DNA from: UBA940 sp031548515
Lineage (GTDB): Bacteria; Bacteroidota; Bacteroidia; Bacteroidales; Rikenellaceae
NCBI GenBank assembly: GCA_031548515.1
Contig: JAVBRB010000044.1
Coordinates: 1 to 33,291, forward strand
Reading direction: 5' to 3'
DNA length: 33,291 bases
Both the position numbers and the translations under genes were made by a program. The notes beneath the pieces are model-generated. The model had not been told where the DNA came from. It saw only the letters and a program-made list of their open reading frames with translations, and searched no databases. Below, one piece after another: positions 16,132-22,332 of the stretch (positions within the stretch are counted from its first letter, which is position 1; each line of letters opens with the position of its first letter).

Positions 16132-16176
16132 GACCGGGTTAAATAATTTAACTTGTCCCGGTCATCTGTGACAGAT
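16132..16176. promoter_or_regulatory. stacked palindromes upstream of ybaN
   Basis: GACCGG (16132-16137) pairs with CCGGTC (16158-16163); inside it GTTAAAT/ATTTAAC (16138-16144, 16146-16152) forms a second perfect palindrome. Directly after it ATCTGT-G-ACAGAT (16164-16176) is a third. There is no T run, so a terminator is unlikely. It could be an operator region for the promoter at 16212 or the continuation of the adjacent repeat. Confidence 0.4.
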
Positions 16177-16211
16177 CAACAACCGTACCTAAAATCGAAC
16201 TTGAATTTCAT

Positions 16212-16219
16212 TATCTTTA
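16212..16219 (+). promoter_or_regulatory. -7-like element abutting the ybaN start
   Basis: TATCTTTA (one mismatch to TAnnTTTG) ends only 4 bases before the GTG at 16224. If used, transcription would begin within or next to the start codon, implying a leaderless mRNA. Confidence 0.35.
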
Positions 16220-16223
16220 CGCC

Positions 16224-16673
16224 GTGAAAATCCTGTATGTGATACTGGGATGGGTTGCGATCGGACTGGGATTCCTTGGAATTTTCCTACCCGTACTGCC
16301 TACGACGCCATTCTTACTGTTAGCGGCAGCGCTCTTTTTCCGCGGCTCGCCGGGACTCTACGGCTGGCTCGTGAATCATAAAACATTAGGGCCTTACATC
16401 CGGAACTTCCGCGAGAACAGGGCGATCTCCCTGCACGTTAAAATAGTGTCGGTATGCATGATGTGGACGACCATCCTGCTGTCGGCATTCCTGGCAGTAG
16501 AGGCATGGTGGCTGAGGATAGTGCTTTTTGCGATAGCCATAGGCGTCAGCATACACATCATTTCTTTCAAGACTTTGAAGAAAGAAAAATGTCATCCCGA
16601 GCGAGGCAGATCGAAAGAGAATCACAAGAAAGACAAACTGCCATCTGCCAACGAGGAGACAACTCTATATTAA
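16224..16673 (+). CDS. ybaN: YbaN family inner-membrane protein (DUF454) with repeat-derived tail
   Basis: A 149-residue frame starting with GTG. The first about 120 residues are a complete DUF454/YbaN protein: helix, 'GFLGIFLPVLPTTPFLLLAAALFFRGSP', the 'NHKTLGPYIRNFRE' loop, and two more helices. The last about 30 residues ('KCHPERGRSKENHKKDK...') come from a copy of the dispersed GTCATYCCGAGCGAGG repeat (16591-16619) and have no membrane character, so the original stop was probably lost to repeat insertion. Function is unknown. The first ATG downstream is out of frame, so GTG is taken as start. Confidence 0.85.
   Translation: MKILYVILGWVAIGLGFLGIFLPVLPTTPFLLLAAALFFRGSPGLYGWLVNHKTLGPYIRNFRENRAISLHVKIVSVCMMWTTILLSAFLAVEAWWLRIVLFAIAIGVSIHIISFKTLKKEKCHPERGRSKENHKKDKLPSANEETTLY
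16591..16619 (+). repeat. REP-like repeat copy inside the ybaN 3' end
   Basis: GTCATCCCGAGCGAGG followed by a weaker match; 24 of 29 positions agree with 6484-6512. It is translated as the C-terminal tail of the YbaN-type protein. Confidence 0.55.
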
Positions 16674-16783
16674 GCCCGGTACTCTGTAAAGGATTATTTT
16701 GTAGCACCCTCGTCGTTCGATATGCCCTCTCTACCCGCAGTATGCCATCAGATCGCATTCCCCGGGATGATGTCTAACTACGT

Positions 16784-17566
16784 TTACTCCAGATAAAGAG
16801 AGCGCATCAGGGCAAGATCGACGTCAAGATACTGCGTAAGATAATTTTCGACACCTCCGTATTCGCTGTCTATCACCTCGAAAGCGCCTTCGATATAACG
16901 CCTCTGAACTGTCATGAGAGGCCCGAGTTCCGGATATCTTTTCACATCCGCAGCATATTTGTCGCGAAGCAGTTCCGCCGAAAGCATATAATCTTCGATA
17001 ACCGTTTCGCGGTCCACGCCGAGCGCTGAAAGGAACATTGCCGCAGCATAACCCGTGCGGTCCTTGCCGGCCGAACAGTGGAACAGGAGTGGAGCGTTCG
17101 AAGGATCGGACAATATACTGAAGAATTTAGTAAACTCAGGCTGGAAGTCGCGGACGAACATACGGTTGCCCCACACCAACAGATCCCCTCTGTCACCCGA
17201 GCGCACATCTTTCAGCTCGATGACGCTTCCGGCCTCCACCGGAATGGCAAAATCATTTTTCAACGTTGCCGGGCGGCGGTCGGGCGCTGTTTTTATTTCG
17301 TTCGAGTCGCGGAAATCGACATATGACACTACTGGAATCGATGCCAGGTATTCCAAATCTGCATCTGTCAGTTTATTGAGGTCGCCCGAGCGCATGACGG
17401 TGCGCCATTTGACTGTTTTGCCACCGGCACCCGCATAACCGCCCAGGTCGCGTATGTTGTATGCGCCTGCCACGGAAAGTTCCCTTGTGTGCTCCTGTTT
17501 CATATTACCCTTGCATCCCGCCGATATGAGCGCTGCGGCTATGGCAGCCGGTACGATCCATTTCAT
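16784..17566 (-). CDS. lipoprotein tyrosine/serine phosphatase (Y_phosphatase3 type)
   Basis: A 260-residue protein. The N-terminus is a lipoprotein signal with lipobox ISAGC (MKWIVPAAIAAALISAGC), so it should be exported and lipid-anchored. The N-terminal 'YNIRDLGGY' and 'WRTVMRSGDLNKLTD' segments and the P-loop HCSAGKDRTG (Cys164, Arg170 of CX5R) identify the PF13350 family of dual-specificity or phosphoinositide-like phosphatases. 'VDFRDSNE' supplies the general-acid region typical of the family. It is divergent from a membrane metallophosphoesterase. The substrate is unknown; extracytoplasmic phosphorylated protein, lipid or sugar is possible. Confidence 0.92.
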   Translation of the reverse strand: MKWIVPAAIAAALISAGCKGNMKQEHTRELSVAGAYNIRDLGGYAGAGGKTVKWRTVMRSGDLNKLTDADLEYLASIPVVSYVDFRDSNEIKTAPDRRPATLKNDFAIPVEAGSVIELKDVRSGDRGDLLVWGNRMFVRDFQPEFTKFFSILSDPSNAPLLFHCSAGKDRTGYAAAMFLSALGVDRETVIEDYMLSAELLRDKYAADVKRYPELGPLMTVQRRYIEGAFEVIDSEYGGVENYLTQYLDVDLALMRSLYLE

Positions 17567-17590
17567 AGCGCCGTCTGGTTTTCATTATTG

Positions 17591-17598
17591 CAAAGATA
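17591..17598 (-). promoter_or_regulatory. -7 element of the phosphatase gene
   Basis: On the minus strand 17598-17591 reads TATCTTTG, a perfect TAnnTTTG element, 24 bases before the ATG at 17566. No clear -33 partner is seen. Confidence 0.6.
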
Positions 17599-17643
17599 AT
17601 ATTTTAAAGAAGCGCAGGCAATAGGACGGAGAGGAAATCGTTG

Positions 17644-17651
17644 TATCTTTG
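17644..17651 (+). promoter_or_regulatory. -7 element of the metallophosphoesterase gene
   Basis: TATCTTTG, identical to the divergent element at 17598-17591, 23 bases before the ATG at 17675. The two phosphatase genes are thus served by back-to-back promoters within 110 bases. Confidence 0.6.
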
Positions 17652-17674
17652 CATTCCACCAACCGACCAACGTG

Positions 17675-18784
17675 ATGAAACCGGTACAAATAGTGATCTT
17701 CAGCGCGATATTCCTGCTGTTCCTGGCGGCTAATTATTATGTTTTCTACCGCATCTGGAAAATGATGCCGCCCACTGCGGCAGGAAAAATCATGCTGATA
17801 ACGTGCGCCGCAGTGTTAGTGGGTTCGTTTTTCCTGTCAATGCTTTTTAGAAACGGGGGGTTGCCCGTGCGGGCAGTTTCAGGGCTTTATCATATCGGGA
17901 CGGCATGGATATTCATATTTCTATACCTGTTCATCGTGTTCATCGCCGCCGACCTGCTGCGCGTGGCCAATATACTGCCTATGGACAGGATAATGTACTC
18001 CAACTGGCTGTCATTAGGCATTCTGGCGGGTGTTATGATTATAATATTCGGCATCGGCAATGCAGTCTACCACAACAAAAAGCGCATAGAACTGACCATC
18101 GGGACAGGCAAGAGGATGGAACGTCCCGTGAAGATCGCCGCTGCAAGTGATCTACATCTGGGCTACGGCATCGGCCGCCGCGAACTGTCGCGATGGGTGG
18201 AAATGATAAACAGCGAGAAACCGGATATAATCCTTCTGGCAGGCGACGTTGTAGACAGCAGCCCGTACCCGTTATTCAAAGGCGGATATGCGGAGGAACT
18301 GCGTAAGCTGGAGGCGCCGCTCGGCGTATGGATGGCTCCCGGAAACCACGAATATATCTCCGGGATGGACGGGAGCCTGCGCTTTTTTAACGAGGCCGGG
18401 ATAAATGTTCTGAGGGATTCGACGGCTATGTTCGGCGGTGCATTTTACGTTGCCGGGCGTGACGACCGTGAAAACAGGAGCCGCAAAAGCATAGCGGAAC
18501 TGACCGCCGGGATAGACAAGAACCTGCCGGTGATCCTGCTCGACCATCAACCGTATGCCCTGGATGAGGCCGAAGCCGCCGGAATCGCCCTGCAGTTGTC
18601 AGGACATACTCACCTTGGGCAGGTATGGCCCGTGACATGGATAACACGCTCGTTATTCGAGCAGGCATACGGATACCTCGAGAAAGGAGATACGAAGTAC
18701 TGGATAAGTTCCGGACTGGGTATTTGGGGAGGAAAATTCCGGATCGGGTCGCGTTCCGAATATATTATCGTAAACTTAGAATAA
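17675..18784 (+). CDS. membrane-anchored metallophosphoesterase
   Basis: A 369-residue protein from the ATG at 17675 (a GTG lies one codon upstream). Four membrane helices occupy about residues 5-145. The calcineurin-like domain then shows every metal motif: D159-x-H161 in SDLHLG, GD191 in LAGDVVD, GN224H225E, H291 in LDHQPY, and GH311TH313. This is the YkuE/YaeI-like architecture; relatives act on lipid-linked or nucleotide diphosphates (some hydrolyse UDP-2,3-diacylglucosamine), but the substrate here is not deducible. It is divergent from the lipoprotein phosphatase. Confidence 0.92.
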   Translation: MKPVQIVIFSAIFLLFLAANYYVFYRIWKMMPPTAAGKIMLITCAAVLVGSFFLSMLFRNGGLPVRAVSGLYHIGTAWIFIFLYLFIVFIAADLLRVANILPMDRIMYSNWLSLGILAGVMIIIFGIGNAVYHNKKRIELTIGTGKRMERPVKIAAASDLHLGYGIGRRELSRWVEMINSEKPDIILLAGDVVDSSPYPLFKGGYAEELRKLEAPLGVWMAPGNHEYISGMDGSLRFFNEAGINVLRDSTAMFGGAFYVAGRDDRENRSRKSIAELTAGIDKNLPVILLDHQPYALDEAEAAGIALQLSGHTHLGQVWPVTWITRSLFEQAYGYLEKGDTKYWISSGLGIWGGKFRIGSRSEYIIVNLE

Positions 18785-18867
18785 CATGAGTTTCGTCACG
18801 CGGACGCGCATTATGTGGAATAGTTTTTGTATCCTATGATCAATAAGGATATTCTTAAGATAAAAAC

Positions 18868-19311
18868 ATGGAAGCAACGTTAACAAACATCAGCTGCCGG
18901 TACCGCGCCCCCGTCAGGTACGTTGTCTTTGCCGCGGGATTTCTTTTCGTTGGAGGCGTAGCGGCATTCTTCTTCGCGGTGTTGACACCCTGGATATTCA
19001 GGGCGATCATGATATTCTTAATGACCGTGGGATTCATGGGCGGCCTTGCGTTCCTCGCGGCATACATAAAAAGCTTCGGAGGTTGCATCAGTTTTTCGCA
19101 GGACGCGGTCATGCTGCCTTACAGGCGAAAATGGCAGTCCGTAATGCTGGCATATTCCGATATCTCGATCGCCGAAGAAATGCACGATTACGGAAGGCGG
19201 CTGACCATCTCGACCAGGGACGGCCGAGACTATGTCCTTGACGAAACATGGACCCCAAAGGGACGGTTCGACGAGATACTTGCCATATTCAGGGAAAAGA
19301 CGCAAGCTTGA
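18868..19311 (+). CDS. small membrane protein of unknown function
   Basis: A 147-residue protein with two membrane helices (about residues 18-38 and 42-65), then a beta-rich cytoplasmic-looking domain ('GGCISFSQDAVMLPYRRKWQSVMLAYSDISIAEE' ... 'RRLTISTRDGRDYVLDETW'). This helix-pair plus PH-like fold pattern resembles YcxB-like or bPH proteins, but the family is not firmly recognised. It lies 83 bases after the metallophosphoesterase and is closed by a terminator at 19333-19357. Confidence 0.7.
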   Translation: MEATLTNISCRYRAPVRYVVFAAGFLFVGGVAAFFFAVLTPWIFRAIMIFLMTVGFMGGLAFLAAYIKSFGGCISFSQDAVMLPYRRKWQSVMLAYSDISIAEEMHDYGRRLTISTRDGRDYVLDETWTPKGRFDEILAIFREKTQA

Positions 19312-19332
19312 GTCAACTGGTTATGAGTGAGG

Positions 19333-19357
19333 TGCGGAGCAATGTTCCGCATTTTTT
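19333..19357 (+). terminator. rho-independent terminator
   Basis: TGCGGAGC (19333-19340) pairs with GTTCCGCA (19344-19351) with one G-U and a 3-base loop, followed by T6. It lies 22 bases after the stop of the gene at 18868-19311. Confidence 0.88.
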
Positions 19358-19425
19358 ATTCCCTATTTCAGGAATGGTGCCAGCGAGTGCGGGGTAGTTT
19401 GCAAATTGCCAAATAATCAATTATC

Positions 19426-19487
19426 AATTGTTTTGCTTAGCAAAATAATCACCGACCGAGCGCCGGCCGTCAGCCTCAGGCTGACGG
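19426..19487 (-). repeat. modular intergenic repeat, copy C, with adjoining hairpin
   Basis: 19426-19454 is the reverse complement of the module at 16102-16130 with 3 differences of 29; its centre TTTTGC-TTA-GCAAAA is a perfect palindrome. It is followed by CCGTCAGCC/GGCTGACGG (19467-19475, 19479-19487), a 9-base hairpin with a 3-base loop, carrying the CCTCCGTC module on the minus strand. The 19312-19620 gap otherwise holds a terminator and a promoter and no gene. Confidence 0.65.
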
Positions 19488-19576
19488 AGGCATTTTGCGA
19501 GGAAGGCAATTAAAAGGATTGATTCCCCGAAGCTTGATTCGATATATCTAAAATTATTCCATTGAATACCTCGTAG

Positions 19577-19612
19577 TTTGCTGCGAGGCAGTTTATTTTA
19601 TTACTATCTTTG
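19577..19612 (+). promoter_or_regulatory. promoter of the YqaA-type gene
   Basis: TTTG at 19577-19580 and a perfect TATCTTTG at 19605-19612, 24 bases apart (longer than the usual spacing). The ATG at 19621 begins 8 bases after the -7 element, so the mRNA would be leaderless or nearly so. Confidence 0.55.
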
Positions 19613-19620
19613 GAGCCGCT

Positions 19621-20100
19621 ATGGATTGGTTGGTAGATTTGGGATATTGGGGGCTGCTGCTGGGCACTTTCCTCGGGGGGACGATCCTGCCGCTCGGTTC
19701 GGACTTTCTTATCATCGGGCTGCTGTTGGGCGGCGGAAATCCGTGGATATGCCTCCTGATGGCGACCGTCGGCAACGGTACCGGAGCGTTGACATCATAC
19801 CTGTTGGGATGGTTCGCAAAATGGGAGTGGCTGGAAAAATGGTTCAAGATCAAACCCGAGACGCTAGAAAAACAGAAGGCCAACGTCGACAAATACGGGG
19901 TATGGGGAGCCTTCTTCTCGTGGGCGCCGATAGCGGGACAGGTGTTCATGGTCGCCTTGGGGTTCTACAAAGTCAAACCCAAAACCACCGTATTGCTGAC
20001 ATACGCGGGGTGTTTCTGCCGTTTCTTCGTCTGGGTACTTCTCTACATTCACTACGGACAGGATTTTATCGACTGGCTGAGACTCTATACGGCTATTTGA
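19621..20100 (+). CDS. YqaA-type DedA/VTT superfamily membrane protein
   Basis: A 159-residue membrane protein. It starts MDWLVDLGYWGLLLGTFLGGTILPLGSDFLI, with the re-entrant Gly-rich segment typical of SNARE_assoc/VTT proteins, and continues with 'ATVGNGTGALTSYLLGWF' and 'WAPIAGQVFMVALGFYKVK'. This matches the short YqaA branch of DedA-related proteins, which lack some residues of canonical DedA. DedA relatives affect membrane lipid flipping and envelope stability; the role of YqaA is not established. Its stop overlaps the convergent DUF488 gene by 8 bases. Confidence 0.85.
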   Translation: MDWLVDLGYWGLLLGTFLGGTILPLGSDFLIIGLLLGGGNPWICLLMATVGNGTGALTSYLLGWFAKWEWLEKWFKIKPETLEKQKANVDKYGVWGAFFSWAPIAGQVFMVALGFYKVKPKTTVLLTYAGCFCRFFVWVLLYIHYGQDFIDWLRLYTAI

Positions 20101-20452
20101 GCTTCTTTTCCAGATAATCCCTCACGACGGCGGCTTCATTGCCGAGCGGGTTTTTGGCGGCATATAGCAGAGTCGCCCCGTTTTTACTTTCAACCAGACG
20201 GACAAAATCCGCCGTTGCCGGATTCCCGGCGAGTTCCTGCGTATAACGTTTCATGAATCCGGCATGACGACCGTCCATATTTTCGTGATACCACTTGCGC
20301 AGTTCATTCGACGGGGCTATCTCCTTTGCCCAGTAATCCATTTTGAGATTTTCCTTTTTGATGCCGCGCGGCCAGAGGCGGTCCACAAGAATGCGGTAAC
20401 CGTCAGACGGTTCCGGCTCGTCGTAAGCCCGTTTGATATTTATCCTTATCAT
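20093..20452 (-). CDS. DUF488 family protein
   Basis: About 119 residues from the ATG at 20452 (MIRINIKRAYDEPEPSDG). The frame opens 10 codons earlier, but that start lies only 3 bases from the glmS stop and lacks family similarity. DUF488 signatures are visible: 'YRILVDRLWPRGIKKENLKMDYWAKEIAPSNELRKWYH' and the C-terminal 'GATLLYAAKNPLGNEAAVVRDYL'. The biochemical function is unknown. It lies 33 bases after glmS on the same strand and may be the last gene of that operon. Confidence 0.9.
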   Translation of the reverse strand: MIRINIKRAYDEPEPSDGYRILVDRLWPRGIKKENLKMDYWAKEIAPSNELRKWYHENMDGRHAGFMKRYTQELAGNPATADFVRLVESKNGATLLYAAKNPLGNEAAVVRDYLEKKLK

Positions 20453-20485
20453 AATGCCTGATTTTAAGGCACCATGTTTCAAAAA

Positions 20486-22330
20486 CTATTCCACTGTAAC
20501 CGACTTGGCCAGATTGCGCGGCTGGTCGACGTCCTTTCCCTTGCAAACTGCGATGTGGTAGGCCAGCAACTGCAGCGGAATGGCCGTCACCAGCGGTTCG
20601 AGGCAGGCCGGGACAGCCGGAAGTTCGATCACCTGGTCTGCAAGGTCCGAAATGACCGTGTCGCCCTCCGTGACAAGCGCCACGATATACCCGCGACGCG
20701 CCTTTATCTCCTGGATATTGCTCAACACCTTCTCATAGATGCCGTTGCGCGGCGCGATGACCACCACCGGCATCTCGGTATCGATCAGCGCGATAGGCCC
20801 GTGTTTCATCTCGGCGGCAGGGTAGCCCTCCGCATGGATGTAAGATATCTCTTTAAGTTTGAGCGCTCCCTCGAGCGCCACCGGATAGCTGTAGCCGCGC
20901 CCCAGGTAGATGAAATTCCGGGCGTAGGTGAACCTCTGCGCAAGGCGCGCTATATGTTCGTCCAACTCCAACAGGCGCCCCATCTTGTCGGGGATCGACC
21001 AGAGTTCCCGCGATGTTTCGCGCAGTTTTTCCTCAGAGACAAAACCTTTTTCTTTTGCAAGGGCGAGCGCAAACATCATCAGTACAGCGACCTGGCCAGT
21101 AAAAGCCTTCGTGGATGCAACGCCTATCTCGGGACCGACATGTATGTACGAGCCGGTGTGCGTAGCGCGCGGAACGGACGAGCCGACCGCATTGCAGATA
21201 CCATAGATGAACGCCCCCTTAGACCTGGCTAGCTCCACGGCCGCCAGCGTGTCGGCAGTTTCTCCGGACTGGGAAATGGCTATCACGACGTCGCGGTCGT
21301 CGATCACAGGATCGCTGTAGCGGAATTCCGAAGCATAAGCCACCTCTACCGGAATGCGGCAGAAACTCTCGATAAGCTGTTTGCCGATAAGCCCGGCGTG
21401 CCACGACGTCCCGCAGGCGACTATTATAAAACGGCGGGCAGTAAGCAGCCTGTCGCGGTGCTCCGCCACAGCCGAAAGTGAAACGTCCCAGTTCCCGGGG
21501 CATATGCGGCCGCGCATGCAATCGCGTATACAGGCGGGCTGGTCGTAGATCTCCTTGAGCATAAAAAACGGGAAACCGCCCTTTTCCATCCGTCCCATGT
21601 CGAGATCGAGTTTATGTATCTCGGGAGCCATACGGACATTGTGCAGATCGACGACTTCGAGTTCCTCACCGCGGCGGACGATCGCGACCTCCTCGTCATT
21701 AAGATACACCACCCGGTCGGTATATTCCGCGATGGGAGTGGCGTCGGAAGCTATGAAAAATTCGCCGTCGCCTATACCTATCACGAGTGGGCTGCTCTTG
21801 CGGGCTGCGATTATCTGTCCGGGATCATCCCTGTCCATCACGGCTATCGCATATGCACCTATTACTTCGTCGAGGGCAAGTTGCACGGCTGTTTTCAGGT
21901 CTATGCCGTTACACTCCCGGATGTATTCTATCAACTGTACGAGGACTTCCGTGTCGGTGTCGCTGCGAAACGCGCACCCTTTTTCAGCAAGTTTTTCACG
22001 GAGGACCGCATAGTTCTCAATGATTCCGTTATGTACGAGCGCCAGTTTCCCCGAAGGCGAACAGTGGGGATGGGCGTTTCTCTGGCATGGCTCGCCGTGA
22101 GTCGCCCAGCGCGTGTGCGCTATCCCCGCGCACCCCGAAACGTCTTTATCTTTCGCCAATCCCTCGAGTTCGGCGACCTTGCCTTTTGCCCTGTATACGT
22201 TCAGGCTCCCGTCAGCGGCCGCCAGCGCGACGCCGGCGCTGTCGTAGCCCCTGTATTCAAGCCTTTTAAGTCCTTTGATAAGGATAGGGTAGGCTTCCCT
22301 CTCTCCCACGTATCCAACTATACCGCACAT
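20486..22330 (-). CDS. glmS: glutamine-fructose-6-phosphate aminotransferase (isomerizing)
   Basis: A 614-residue GlmS. Met1 is followed by the nucleophile Cys2 (MCGIVGYVG) of the class II glutamine amidotransferase domain, with 'HTRWATHG' and the 'HNGIIENY' loop. Two SIS isomerase domains follow ('ACGTSWHAG', 'ISQSGETADTLAAV', 'STKAFTGQ', 'AEMKHGPIALID'), ending NLAKSVTVE with the catalytic Lys. It makes glucosamine-6-phosphate, the entry to UDP-GlcNAc, peptidoglycan and LPS. Only 2 bases separate it from the upstream DUF4954 gene, so the two are translationally coupled. No glmS ribozyme is seen. Confidence 0.98.
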   Translation of the reverse strand: MCGIVGYVGEREAYPILIKGLKRLEYRGYDSAGVALAAADGSLNVYRAKGKVAELEGLAKDKDVSGCAGIAHTRWATHGEPCQRNAHPHCSPSGKLALVHNGIIENYAVLREKLAEKGCAFRSDTDTEVLVQLIEYIRECNGIDLKTAVQLALDEVIGAYAIAVMDRDDPGQIIAARKSSPLVIGIGDGEFFIASDATPIAEYTDRVVYLNDEEVAIVRRGEELEVVDLHNVRMAPEIHKLDLDMGRMEKGGFPFFMLKEIYDQPACIRDCMRGRICPGNWDVSLSAVAEHRDRLLTARRFIIVACGTSWHAGLIGKQLIESFCRIPVEVAYASEFRYSDPVIDDRDVVIAISQSGETADTLAAVELARSKGAFIYGICNAVGSSVPRATHTGSYIHVGPEIGVASTKAFTGQVAVLMMFALALAKEKGFVSEEKLRETSRELWSIPDKMGRLLELDEHIARLAQRFTYARNFIYLGRGYSYPVALEGALKLKEISYIHAEGYPAAEMKHGPIALIDTEMPVVVIAPRNGIYEKVLSNIQEIKARRGYIVALVTEGDTVISDLADQVIELPAVPACLEPLVTAIPLQLLAYHIAVCKGKDVDQPRNLAKSVTVE

Positions 22331-22332
22331 CC

